DNA of 64,000 bases from Schoenoplectus triqueter (lineage: Eukaryota > Streptophyta > Magnoliopsida > Poales > Cyperaceae): NCBI GenBank assembly GCA_964058805.1, contig CAXKVV010000081.1:1-64000 (forward strand), read 5' to 3'. This document shows positions 14,901 through 30,200 of the stretch, in pieces; the first letter of the stretch is position 1; the number at the start of each line of letters is the position of its first letter. A program made the position numbers and the translations under genes. The notes beneath the pieces are model-generated. The model did not search any database, was not told the origin of the DNA, and saw only the letters and a list, made by a program, of their open reading frames with translations.

Positions 14901-17900
14901 TTTCGTAGAAATTAATATAATTACTCCTAATTAGGCCTATTATATGATTGTCCAATTATAACTTTGATATGAATATTCTATGACGCTAATTTTGCACAAA
15001 ATATAAGTAAGATGCATTAGAAACTGTTGTTTAAACAAGTTGTTTAAGATTTTCAACATTTTTTGCATCAAAACCACACATAATTTCAAGAAAATTAATA
15101 TAATTACTCCTAACTATGCCTATTATAAGATTGTTAAATTAACACTTCGATACGAATATCATAGGACTCTAATTTTTCATAAGACATAAGTAAGATGCAT
15201 TAGAAATTGCTGTTTAAACAAGTTGTTTAAGATTTTTAACATTTATTGCCTCATAATGACACATAATTTCGTGAAAATTAATATAATTACTCCTAATTAT
15301 TCCTATTAGAAGATTATCCAATTAACACTTCGATATGAACATTCTACGATATGAATTTCGCATAAAAAATAAGTAAGATGCATTAAAAATAGCTGTTTAA
15401 ACAAGTTATTTTTGTTTTGTAAAATTTTTGGCTGCAAAACTAGACATAATTTCACGCAAATTAATATAATTACTCCTAATTATGTCTATTAAATGATTTT
15501 CTAATTAACACTCCAATATGAATATCCTATAACTGTAATTTTTCATAAAACATAAATAAGATACATTTGAAATTGCTGTTTAAACTAGTTGTTTAAGATT
15601 TTCAAAATTTATTGTCTCATAACTACATATAATTTCGTTAAAATTAATATAATTACACCTATTTGTGCCTATTAGACGATTATCCAATTAATACCTCGAT
15701 ATGAATATTCTACGACACCATGTTTGCACAAAACATAGGTAAAATGCACTAAAAGAACAACAGTTTAAACTAGCTGATTGAGTTTGTCAATTTTTTTACC
15801 GCATAACTACATATAATTTCGTACAAATTAATATAATTACTTCGAATTATGCCTATTATAATATTATATAATTAAAACTTCGTTATAAATATTCTATGAT
15901 GCAAATTTGGCACAAAACATAAGTAGATGAATTAAAAACTGCTGTTTAAACAAGTTGTTTGACTTTTTTTAAATTTCTGGCCGCATAAACACACATAATT
16001 TCGTGAGAATTCATATAATTACTCCTAATCATGTCTATTATAAGATTGTTCAATGAAAACTTCGATATGAATATTCTACGACACTAATTTTACACAAAAC
16101 ACAAGTAAGATGCATTAAAAACAGCTGTTTAAATGAGTTATTTGAGTTTTTCAAAAATATTGGCGGCATAACTGCACATAATTTCTTATAAATTACTATA
16201 ATTACTCCTAAATATGTCTATAGTAGGTTTTACCTATTGAAACTTCGAGATGAATGTTGTACAACACTAATTTTGCACAAAACTTAAGTAAGATGCATTA
16301 AAAACAGCTGTTTAAACAAGTGGTTTGATCGTTCCAAATTTTTTGGCCGCATAACTGTACATAATTTCGTATAAATTAATATAATTACTCCTAATCATGT
16401 AATTTATATGATTTTTCACTGAACACGTTGATATGAATATTCTACGATACTATTTTTTCACAAAACATAAGTAAGATACTTTAGAAACTGCTATTAATAA
16501 AAAGATTGTTTGAGTTTTTAACATTTTTGCCCTCAGAACTGCACATAATCTCTTGGAAATTAATATAACTACTACTAATTACGCCTATTGTAAAATTGTC
16601 CAATTAAAACTTCGATATGAATATTCAATAACGCCATTTTTGGACAAAACATAAGTAAGATGCGTTAAAAACTGCTGTTTAAACAAGTTGTTTGGCTTTT
16701 TGAAATTTTTTGGCCGCACAACTACACATAATTTCGTGCAAATTAAAATAATCACTCCTGATTACGCCTATTATAAGATTGTCCTATTAAAATTTCGATA
16801 TGAATATTCTATGACGCTAATTCCGCGCAAAACATAAGTACGATGCATTAAAAACTGCTGTTTGAACAAGTTGTTTGAGTTTTTCATAATTTTTGGCCGA
16901 ATAACTGCATATAATTCCGTGCAAATTAATACAATCACTCCTAGTTATGCCTATTATCAAATTGTCCAACTAGAAATTCGATATGAATATTCTATAACGC
17001 TAATATTGCACAAAACATAAGTAAGATGTCCTAAAAATCGCTGTTTAAACAAGTTATTTGGCTTTATGAAAATTTATGGCCGCATAACTACACATAATTT
17101 GGTGCAAATTAATATAATTACTCCTAATTATGTCTATTATAAGATTTTTCAATTAACATTTCAAAATGAATATTTTAGGGCGCTATATTTCCTCAAAACA
17201 TAAGTAAGATGCACTAGAAACTGCTATTTAAAAAAGTTAAGTTTTCCAACATTTTTGGCCTCATAACTACATATAATTTCGTGAAAATTAATATAATTAC
17301 TCGTAATTATGCCTATTAAAATATTAGCCGCTTTGCACTTCGATATGAACATTCTACGACACTAGGTTTGCACAAGACATAAGTAGGTGCATTAAAAACA
17401 ACTGTTTAAATAAGTTGTTTGTGTTTAACAAAATTTTTGGCCGCGTAAATATACATAATTTCATGCAAATTAATATAATTACTCATAATTATGCCTATTA
17501 TAAGATTGTCTAATTAAAACTTCGATATGAATATCCTACGACGCTATTTTTCATAAAACATAAGTAAGATACATTAGAAACCGCTGTTTAAACACGTAGT
17601 TGAAGAATTTTAACATTTTTTGACTCATAACTGCGCATAACTTCGTGAAAATTAATATAATTACTCCTAATTATGTCTATTAGAAGATTATCCAATTAAC
17701 ACTTCGATATGAACGATGTACGGCACAAATTTTGCACAAAACATAAATAAGATGCATTGAAAAAAGTTGTTTAAACAAATTGATTGAGTTTTTGAAATTT
17801 TTTGGCCGCATAACTACATATAATTTCGTAGAAATTAATATAATTACTCCTAATTAGGCCTATTATATGATTGTCCAATTATAACTTTGATATGAATATT

Positions 17901-20900
17901 CTATGACGCTAATTTTGCACAAAATATAAGTAAGATGCATTAGAAACTGTTGTTTAAACAAGTTGTTTAAGATTTTCAACATTTTTTGCATCAAAACCAC
18001 ACATAATTTCAAGAAAATTAATATAATTACTCCTAACTATGCCTATTATAAGATTGTCAAATTAACACTTCGATACGAATATCATAGGACTCTAATTTTT
18101 CATAAGACATAAGTAAGATGCATTAGAAATTGCTGTTTAAACAAGTTGTTTAAGATTTTTAACATTAATTGCCTCATAATGACACATAATTTCGTGAAAA
18201 TTAATATAATTACTCCTAATTATTCCTATTAGAAGATTATCCAATTAACACTTCGATATGAACATTCTACGATATGAATTTCGCATAAAAAATAAGTAAG
18301 ATGCATTAAAAATAGCTGTTTAAACAAGTTGTTTTTGTTTTGTAAAATTTTTGGCTGCAAAACTAGACATAATTTCACGCAAATTAATATAATTACTCCT
18401 AATTATGTCTATTAAATGATTTTCTAATTAACACTCCAATATGAATATCCTATAACTGTAATTTTTCATAAAACATAAATAAGATACATTTGAAATTGCT
18501 GTTTAAACTAGTTGTTTAAGATTTTCAAAATTTATTGTCTCATAACTACATATAATTTCGTCAAAATTAATATAATTACACCTATTTGTGCCTATTAGAC
18601 GATTATCCAATTAATACCTCGATATGAATATTCTACGACACCATGTTTGCACAAAACATAGGTAAAATGCACTAAAAGAACAACAGTTTAAACTAGCTGA
18701 TTGAGTTTGTCAATTTTTTTACCGCATAACTACATATAATTTCGTACAAATTAATATAATTACTTCGAATTATGCCTATTATAATATTATATAATTAAAA
18801 CTTCGTTATAAATATTCTATGATGCAAATTTGGCACAAAACATAAGTAGATGAATTAAAAACTGCTGTTTAAACAAGTTGTTTGACTTTTTTTAAATTTC
18901 TGGCCGCATAAACACACATAATTTCGTGAGAATTCATATAATTACTCCTAATCATGTCTATTATAAGATTGTTCAATGAAAACTTCGATATGAATATTCT
19001 ACGACACTAATTTTACACAAAACACAAGTAAGATGCATTAAAAACAGCTGTTTAAATGAGTTATTTGAGTTTTTCAAAAATATTGGCGGCATAACTGCAC
19101 ATAATTTCTTATAAATTACTATAATTACTCCTAAATATGTCTATAGTAGGTTTTACCTATTGAAACTTCGAGATGAATGTTGTACAACACTAATTTTGCA
19201 CAAAACTTAAGTAAGATGCATTAAAAACAGCTGTTTAAACAAGTGGTTTGATCGTTCCAAATTTTTTGGCCGCATAACTGTACATAATTTCGTATAAATT
19301 AATATAATTACTCCTAATCATGTAATTTATATGATTTTTCACTGAACACGTTGATATGAATATTCTACGATACTAATTTTTCACAAAACATAAGTAAGAT
19401 ACTTTAGAAACTGCTATTAATAAAAAGATTGTTTGAGTTTTTAACATTTTTGCCCTCAGAACTGCACATAATCTCTTGGAAATTAATATAACTACTACTA
19501 ATTACGCCTATTGTAAAATTGTCCAATTAAAACTTCGATATGAATATTCAATAACGCCATTTTTGGACAAAACATAAGTAAGATGCGTTAAAAACTGCTG
19601 TTTAAACAAGTTGTTTGGCTTTTTGAAATTTTTTGGCCGCACAACTACACATAATTTCGTGCAAATTAAAATAATCACTCCTGATTACGCCTATTATAAG
19701 ATTGTCCTATTAAAATTTCGATATGAATATTCTATGACGCTAATTCCGCGCAAAACATAAGTACGATGCATTAAAAACTGCTGTTTGAACAAGTTGTTTG
19801 AGTTTTTCATAATTTTTGGCCGAATAACTGCATATAATTCCGTGCAAATTAATACAATCACTCCTAGTTACGCCTATTATCAAATTGTCCAACTAGAAAT
19901 TCGATATGAATATTCTATAACGCTAATATTGCACAAAACATAAGTAAGATGTCCTAAAAATCGCTGTTTAAACAAGTTATTTGGCTTTATGAAAATTTAT
20001 GGCCGCATAACTACACATAATTTGGTGCAAATTAATATAATTACTCCTAATTATGTCTATTATAAGATTTTTCAATTAACATTTCAAAATGAATATTTTA
20101 GGGCGCTATATTTCCTCAAAACATAAGTAAGATGCACTAGAAACTGCTATTTAAAAAAGTTAAGTTTTCCAACATTTTTGGCCTCATAACTACATATAAT
20201 TTCGTGAAAATTAATATAATTACTCGTAATTATGCCTATTAAAATATTAGCCGCTTTGCACTTCGATATGAACATTCTACGACACTAGGTTTGCACAAGA
20301 CATAAGTAGGTGCATTAAAAACAACTGTTTAAATAAGTTGTTTGTGTTTAACAAAATTTTTGGCCGCGTAAATATACATAATTTCATGCAAATTAATATA
20401 ATTACTCATAATTATGCCTATTATAAGATTGTCTAATTAAAACTTCGATATGAATATCCTACGACGCTATTTTTCATAAAACATAAGTAAGATACATTAG
20501 AAACCGCTGTTTAAACACGTAGTTGAAGAATTTTAACATTTTTTGACTCATAACTGCGCATAACTTCGTGAAAATTAATATAATTACTCCTAATTATACC
20601 TATTAGAAGATTATCCAATTAACACTTCGATATGAACGATGTACGGCACAAATTTTGCACAAAACATAAATAAGATGCATTGAAAAAAGTTGTTTAAACA
20701 AATTGATTGAGTTTTTGAAATTTTTTGGCCGCATAACTACATATAATTTCGTAGAAATTAATATAATTACTCCTAATTAGGCCTATTATATGATTGTCCA
20801 ATTATAACTTTGATATGAATATTCTATGACGCTAATTTTGCACAAAATATAAGTAAGATGCATTAGAAACTGTTGTTTAAACAAGTTGTTTAAGATTTTC

Positions 20901-23900
20901 AACATTTTTTGCATCAAAACCACACATAATTTCAAGAAAATTAATATAATTACTCCTAACTATGCCTATTATAAGATTGTCAAATTAACACTTCGATACG
21001 AATATCATAGGACTCTAATTTTTCATAAGACATAAGTAAGATGCATTAGAAATTGCTGTTTAAACAAGTTGTTTAAGATTTTTAACATTAATTGCCTCAT
21101 AATGACACATAATTTCGTGAAAATTAATATAATTACTCCTAATTATTCCTATTAGAAGATTATCCAATTAACACTTCGATATGAACATTCTACGATATGA
21201 ATTTCGCATAAAAAATAAGTAAGATGCATTAAAAATAGCTGTTTAAACAAGTTGTTTTTGTTTTGTAAAATTTTTGGCTGCAAAACTAGACATAATTTCA
21301 CGCAAATTAATATAATTACTCCTAATTATGTCTATTAAATGATTTTCTAATTAACACTCCAATATGAATATCCTATAACTGTAATTTTTCATAAAACATA
21401 AATAAGATACATTTGAAATTGCTGTTTAAACTAGTTGTTTAAGATTTTCAAAATTTATTGTCTCATAACTACATATAATTTCGTCAAAATTAATATAATT
21501 ACACCTATTTGTGCCTATTAGACGATTATCCAATTAATACCTCGATATGAATATTCTACGACACCATGTTTGCACAAAACATAGGTAAAATGCACTAAAA
21601 GAACAACAGTTTAAACTAGCTGATTGAGTTTGTCAATTTTTTTACCGCATAACTACATATAATTTCGTACAAATTAATATAATTACTTCGAATTATGCCT
21701 ATTATAATATTATATAATTAAAACTTCATTATAAATATTCTATGATGCAAATTTGGCACAAAACATAAGTAGATGAATTAAAAACTGCTGTTTAAACAAG
21801 TTGTTTGACTTTTTTTAAATTTCTGGCCGCATAAACACACATAATTTCGTGAGAATTCATATAATTACTCCTAATCATGTCTATTATAAGATTGTTCAAT
21901 GAAAACTTCGATATGAATATTCTACGACACTAATTTTACACAAAACACAAGTAAGATGCATTAAAAACAGCTGTTTAAATGAGTTATTTGAGTTTTTCAA
22001 AAATATTGGCGGCATAACTGCACATAATTTCTTATAAATTACTATAATTACTCCTAAATATGTCTATAGTAGGTTTTACCTATTGAAACTTCGAGATGAA
22101 TGTTGTACAACACTAATTTTGCACAAAACTTAAGTAAGATGCATTAAAAACAGCTGTTTAAACAAGTGGTTTGATCGTTCCAAATTTTTTGGCCGCATAA
22201 CTGTACATAATTTCGTATAAATTAATATAATTACTCCTAATCATGTAATTTATATGATTTTTCACTGAACACGTTGATATGAATATTCTACGATACTAAT
22301 TTTTCACAAAACATAAGTAAGATACTTTAGAAACTGCTATTAATAAAAAGATTGTTTGAGTTTTTAACATTTTTGCCCTCAGAACTGCACATAATCTCTT
22401 GGAAATTAATATAACTACTACTAATTACGCCTATTGTAAAATTGTCCAATTAAAACTTCGATATGAATATTCAATAACGCCATTTTTGGACAAAACATAA
22501 GTAAGATGCGTTAAAAACTGCTGTTTAAACAAGTTGTTTGGCTTTTTGAAATTTTTTGGCCGCACAACTACACATAATTTCGTGCAAATTAAAATAATCA
22601 CTCCTGATTACGCCTATTATAAGATTGTCCTATTAAAATTTCGATATGAATATTCTATGACGCTAATTCCGCGCAAAACATAAGTACGATGCATTAAAAA
22701 CTGCTGTTTGAACAAGTTGTTTGAGTTTTTCATAATTTTTGGCCGAATAACTGCATATAATTCCGTGCAAATTAATACAATCACTCCTAGTTACGCCTAT
22801 TATCAAATTGTCCAACTAGAAATTCGATATGAATATTCTATAACGCTAATATTGCACAAAACATAAGTAAGATGTCCTAAAAATCGCTGTTTAAACAAGT
22901 TATTTGGCTTTATGAAAATTTATGGCCGCATAACTACACATAATTTGGTGCAAATTAATATAATTACTCCTAATTATGTCTATTATAAGATTTTTCAATT
23001 AACATTTCAAAATGAATATTTTAGGGCGCTATATTTCCTCAAAACATAAGTAAGATGCACTAGAAACTGCTATTTAAAAAAGTTAAGTTTTCCAACATTT
23101 TTGGCCTCATAACTACATATAATTTCGTGAAAATTAATATAATTACTCGTAATTATGCCTATTAAAATATTAGCCGCTTTGCACTTCGATATGAACATTC
23201 TACGACACTAGGTTTGCACAAGACATAAGTAGGTGCATTAAAAACAACTGTTTAAATAAGTTGTTTGTGTTTAACAAAATTTTTGGCCGCGTAAATATAC
23301 ATAATTTCATGCAAATTAATATAATTACTCATAATTATGCCTATTATAAGATTGTCTAATTAAAACTTCGATATGAATATCCTACGACGCTATTTTTCAT
23401 AAAACATAAGTAAGATACATTAGAAACCGCTGTTTAAACACGTAGTTGAAGAATTTTAACATTTTTTGACTCATAACTGCGCATAACTTCGTGAAAATTA
23501 ATATAATTACTCCTAATTATACCTATTAGAAGATTATCCAATTAACACTTCGATATGAACGATGTACGGCACAAATTTTGCACAAAACATAAATAAGATG
23601 CATTGAAAAAAGTTGTTTAAACAAATTGATTGAGTTTTTGAAATTTTTTGGCCGCATAACTACATATAATTTCGTAGAAATTAATATAATTACTCCTAAT
23701 TAGGCCTATTATATGATTGTCCAATTATAACTTTGATATGAATATTCTATGACGCTAATTTTGCACAAAATATAAGTAAGATGCATTAGAAACTGTTGTT
23801 TAAACAAGTTGTTTAAGATTTTCAACATTTTTTGCATCAAAACCACACATAATTTCAAGAAAATTAATATAATTACTCCTAACTATGCCTATTATAAGAT

Positions 23901-26900
23901 TGTCAAATTAACACTTCGATACGAATATCATAGGACTCTAATTTTTCATAAGACATAAGTAAGATGCATTAGAAATTGCTGTTTAAACAAGTTGTTTAAG
24001 ATTTTTAACATTTATTGCCTCATAATGACACATAATTTCGTGAAAATTAATATAATTACTCCTAATTATTCCTATTAGAAGATTATCCAATTAACACTTC
24101 GATATGAACATTCTACGATATGAATTTCGCATAAAAAATAAGTAAGATGCATTAAAAATAGCTGTTTAAACAAGTTGTTTTTGTTTTGTAAAATTTTTGG
24201 CTGCAAAACTAGACATAATTTCACGCAAATTAATATAATTACTCCTAATTATGTCTATTAAATGATTTTCTAATTAACACTCCAATATGAATATCCTATA
24301 ACTGTAATTTTTCATAAAACATAAATAAGATACATTTGAAATTGCTGTTTAAACTAGTTGTTTAAGATTTTCAAAATTTATTGTCTCATAACTACATATA
24401 ATTTCGTCAAAATTAATATAATTACACCTATTTGTGCCTATTAGACGATTATCCAATTAATACCTCGATATGAATATTCTACGACACCATGTTTGCACAA
24501 AACATAGGTAAAATGCACTAAAAGAACAACAGTTTAAACTAGCTGATTGAGTTTGTCAATTTTTTTACCGCATAACTACATATAATTTCGTACAAATTAA
24601 TATAATTACTTCGAATTATGCCTATTATAATATTATATAATTAAAACTTCGTTATAAATATTCTATGATGCAAATTTGGCACAAAACATAAGTAGATGAA
24701 TTAAAAACTGCTGTTTAAACAAGTTGTTTGACTTTTTTTAAATTTCTGGCCGCATAAACACACATAATTTCGTGAGAATTCATATAATTACTCCTAATCA
24801 TGTCTATTATAAGATTGTTCAATGAAAACTTCGATATGAATATTCTACGACACTAATTTTACACAAAACACAAGTAAGATGCATTAAAAACAGCTGTTTA
24901 AATGAGTTATTTGAGTTTTTCAAAAATATTGGCGGCATAACTGCACATAATTTCTTATAAATTACTATAATTACTCCTAAATATGTCTATAGTAGGTTTT
25001 ACCTATTGAAACTTCGAGATGAATGTTGTACAACACTAATTTTGCACAAAACTTAAGTAAGATGCATTAAAAACAGCTGTTTAAACAAGTGGTTTGATCG
25101 TTCCAAATTTTTTGGCCGCATAACTGTACATAATTTCGTATAAATTAATATAATTACTCCTAATCATGTAATTTATATGATTTTTCACTGAACACGTTGA
25201 TATGAATATTCTACGATACTAATTTTTCACAAAACATAAGTAAGATACTTTAGAAACTGCTATTAATAAAAAGATTGTTTGAGTTTTTAATATTTTTGCC
25301 CTCAGAACTGCACATAATCTCTTGGAAATTAATATAACTACTACTAATTACGCCTATTGTAAAATTGTCCAATTAAAACTTCGATATGAATATTCAATAA
25401 CGCCATTTTTGGACAAAACATAAGTAAGATGCGTTAAAAACTGCTGTTTAAACAAGTTGTTTGGCTTTTTGAAATTTTTTGGCCGCACAACTACACATAA
25501 TTTCGTGCAAATTAAAATAATCACTCCTGATTACGCCTATTATAAGATTGTCCTATTAAAATTTCGATATGAATATTCTATGACGCTAATTCCGCGCAAA
25601 ACATAAGTACGATGCATTAAAAACTGCTGTTTGAACAAGTTGTTTGAGTTTTTCATAATTTTTGGCCGAATAACTGCATATAATTCCGTGCAAATTAATA
25701 CAATCACTCCTAGTTACGCCTATTACCAAATTGTCCAACTAGAAATTCGATATGAATATTCTATAACGCTAATATTGCACAAAACATAAGTAAGATGTCC
25801 TAAAAATCGCTGTTTAAACAAGTTATTTGGCTTTATGAAAATTTATGGCCGCATAACTACACATAATTTGGTGCAAATTAATATAATTACTCCTAATTAT
25901 GTCTATTATAAGATTGTTCAATTAACATTTCAAAATGAATATTTTAGGGCGCTATATTTCCTCAAAACATAAGTAAGATGCACTAGAAACTGCTATTTAA
26001 AAAAGTTAAGTTTTCCAACATTTTTGGCCTCATAACTACATATAATTTCGTGAAAATTAATATAATTACTCGTAATTATGCCTATTAAAATATTAGCCGC
26101 TTTGCACTTCGATATGAACATTCTACGACACTAGGTTTGCACAAGACATAAGTAGGTGCATTAAAAACAACTGTTTAAATAAGTTGTTTGTGTTTAACAA
26201 AATTTTTGGCCGCGTAAATATACATAATTTCATGCAAATTAATATAATTACTCATAATTATGCCTATTATAAGATTGTCTAATTAAAACTTCGATATGAA
26301 TATCCTACGACGCTATTTTTCATAAAACATAAGTAAGATACATTAGAAACCGCTGTTTAAACACGTAGTTGAAGAATTTTAACATTTTTTGACTCATAAC
26401 TGCGCATAACTTCGTGAAAATTAATATAATTACTCCTAATTATACCTATTAGAAGATTATCCAATTAACACTTCGATATGAACGATGTACGGCACAAATT
26501 TTGCACAAAACATAAATAAGATGCATTGAAAAAAGTTGTTTAAACAAATTGATTGAGTTTTTGAAATTTTTTGGCCGCATAACTACATATAATTTCGTAG
26601 AAATTAATATAATTACTCCTAATTAGGCCTATTATATGATTGTCCAATTATAACTTTGATATGAATATTCTATGACGCTAATTTTGCACAAAATATAAGT
26701 AAGATGCATTAGAAACTGTTGTTTAAACAAGTTGTTTAAGATTTTCAACATTTTTTGCATCAAAACCACACATAATTTCAAGAAAATTAATATAATTACT
26801 CCTAACTATGCCTATTATAAGATTGTCAAATTAACACTTCGATACGAATATCATAGGACTCTAATTTTTCATAAGACATAAGTAAGATGCATTAGAAATT

Positions 26901-27279
26901 GCTGTTTAAACAAGTTGTTTAAGATTTTTAACATTTATTGCCTCATAATGACACATAATTTCGTGAAAATTAATATAATTACTCCTAATTATTCCTATTA
27001 GAAGATTATCCAATTAACACTTCGATATGAACATTCTACGATATGAATTTCGCATAAAAAATAAGTAAGATGCATTAAAAATAGCTGTTTAAACAAGTTG
27101 TTTTTGTTTTGTAAAATTTTTGGCTGCATAACTAGACATAATTTCACGCAAATTAATATAATTACTCCTAATTATGTCTATTAAATGATTTTCTAATTAA
27201 CACTCCAATATGAATATCCTATAACTGTAATTTTTCATAAAACATAAATAAGATACATTTGAAATTGCTGTTTAAACTA

Positions 27280-27297
27280 GTTGTTTGAAATTACTAC
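27280..27297. repeat. 21-bp deletion scar in HOR copy 10, monomer 6
   Basis: In every other copy the sequence after ACTAGTTGTTT in monomer 6 runs through a 27-base segment before ACTACATA. Here only GAAATT stands between them, a net loss of 21 bases. This accounts exactly for the 2902-bp length of the copy starting at 26308. It is the only indel between full copies that changes the period. Confidence 0.9.
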
Positions 27298-30200
27298 ATA
27301 TAATTTCGTCAAAATTAATATAATTACACCTATTTGTGCCTATTAGACGATTATCCAATTAATACCTCGATATGAATATTCTACGACACCATGTTTGCAC
27401 AAAACATAGGTAAAATGCACTAAAAGAACAACAGTTTAAACTAGCTGATTGAGTTTGTCAAATTTTTTACCGCATAACTACATATAATTTCGTACAAATT
27501 AATATAATTACTTCGAATTATGCCTATTATAATATTATATAATTAAAACTTCGTTATAAATATTCTATGATGCAAATTTGGCACAAAACATAAGTAGATG
27601 AATTAAAAACTGCTGTTTAAACAAGTTGTTTGACTTTTTTTAAATTTCTGGCCGCATAAACACACATAATTTCGTGAGAATTCATATAATTACTCCTAAT
27701 CATGTCTATTATAAGATTGTTCAATGAAAACTTCGATATGAATATTCTACGACACTAATTTTACACAAAACACAAGTAAGATGCATTAAAAACAGCTGTT
27801 TAAATGAGTTATTTGAGTTTTTCAAAAATATTGGCGGCATAACTGCACATAATTTCTTATAAATTACTATAATTACTCCTAAATATGTCTATAGTAGGTT
27901 TTACCTATTGAAACTTCGAGATGAATGTTGTACAACACTAATTTTGCACAAAACTTAAGTAAGATGCATTAAAAACAGCTGTTTAAACAAGTGGTTTGAT
28001 CGTTCCAAATTTTTTGGCCGCATAACTGTACATAATTTCGTATAAATTAATATAATTACTCCTAATCATGTAATTTATATGATTTTTCACTGAACACGTT
28101 GATATGAATATTCTACGATACTAATTTTTCACAAAACATAAGTAAGATACTTTAGAAACTGCTATTAATAAAAAGATTGTTTGAGTTTTTAACATTTTTG
28201 CCCTCAGAACTGCACATAATCTCTTGGAAATTAATATAACTACTACTAATTACGCCTATTGTAAAATTGTCCAATTAAAACTTCGATATGAATATTCAAT
28301 AACGCCATTTTTGGACAAAACATAAGTAAGATGCGTTAAAAACTGCTGTTTAAACAAGTTGTTTGGCTTTTTGAAATTTTTTGGCCGCACAACTACACAT
28401 AATTTCGTGCAAATTAAAATAATCACTCCTGATTACGCCTATTATAAGATTGTCCTATTAAAATTTCGATATGAATATTCTATGACGCTAATTCCGCGCA
28501 AAACATAAGTACGATGCATTAAAAACTGCTGTTTGAACAAGTTGTTTGAGTTTTTCATAATTTTTGGCCGAATAACTGCATATAATTCCGTGCAAATTAA
28601 TACAATCACTCCTAGTTACGCCTATTACCAAATTGTCCAACTAGAAATTCGATATGAATATTCTATAACGCTAATATTGCACAAAACATAAGTAAGATGT
28701 CCTAAAAATCGCTGTTTAAACAAGTTATTTGGCTTTATGAAAATTTATGGCCGCATAACTACACATAATTTGGTGCAAATTAATATAATTACTCCTAATT
28801 ATGTCTATTATAAGATTGTTCAATTAACATTTCAAAATGAATATTTTAGGGCGCTATATTTCCTCAAAACATAAGTAAGATGCACTAGAAACTGCTATTT
28901 AAAAAAGTTAAGTTTTCCAACATTTTTGGCCTCATAACTACATATAATTTCGTGAAAATTAATATAATTACTCGTAATTATGCCTATTAAAATATTAGCC
29001 GCTTTGCACTTCGATATGAACATTCTACGACACTAGGTTTGCACAAGACATAAGTAGGTGCATTAAAAACAACTGTTTAAATAAGTTGTTTGTGTTTAAC
29101 AAAATTTTTGGCCGCGTAAATATACATAATTTCATGCAAATTAATATAATTACTCATAATTATGCCTATTATAAGATTGTCTAATTAAAACTTCGATATG
29201 AATATCCTACGACGCTATTTTTCATAAAACATAAGTAAGATACATTAGAAACCGCTGTTTAAACACGTCGTTGAAGAATTTTAACATTTTTTGACTCATA
29301 ACTGCGCATAACTTCGTGAAAATTAATATAATTACTCCTAATTATACCTATTAGAAGATTATCCAATTAACACTTCGATATGAACGATGTACGGCACAAA
29401 TTTTGCACAAAACATAAATAAGATGCATTGAAAAAAGTTGTTTAAACAAATTGATTGAGTTTTTGAAATTTTTTGGCCGCATAACTACATATAATTTCGT
29501 AGAAATTAATATAATTACTCCTAATTAGGCCTATTATATGATTGTCCAATTATAACTTTGATATGAATATTCTATGACGCTAATTTTGCACAAAATATAA
29601 GTAAGATGCATTAGAAACTGTTGTTTAAACAAGTTGTTTAAGATTTTCAACATTTTTTGCATCAAAACCACACATAATTTCAAGAAAATTAATATAATTA
29701 CTCCTAACTATGCCTATTATAAGATTGTCAAATTAACACTTCGATACGAATATCATAGGACTCTAATTTTTCATAAGACATAAGTAAGATGCATTAGAAA
29801 TTGCTGTTTAAACAAGTTGTTTAAGATTTTTAACATTTATTGCCTCATAATGACACATAATTTCGTGAAAATTAATATAATTACTCCTAATTATTCCTAT
29901 TAGAAGATTATCCAATTAACACTTCGATATGAACATTCTACGATATGAATTTCGCATAAAAAATAAGTAAGATGCATTAAAAATAGCTGTTTAAACAAGT
30001 TGTTTTTGTTTTGTAAAATTTTTGGCTGCAAAACTAGACATAATTTCACGCAAATTAATATAATTACTCCTAATTATGTCTATTAAATGATTTTCTAATT
30101 AACACTCCAATATGAATATCCTATAACTGTAATTTTTCATAAAACATAAATAAGATACATTTGAAATTGCTGTTTAAACTAGTTGTTTAAGATTTTCAAA

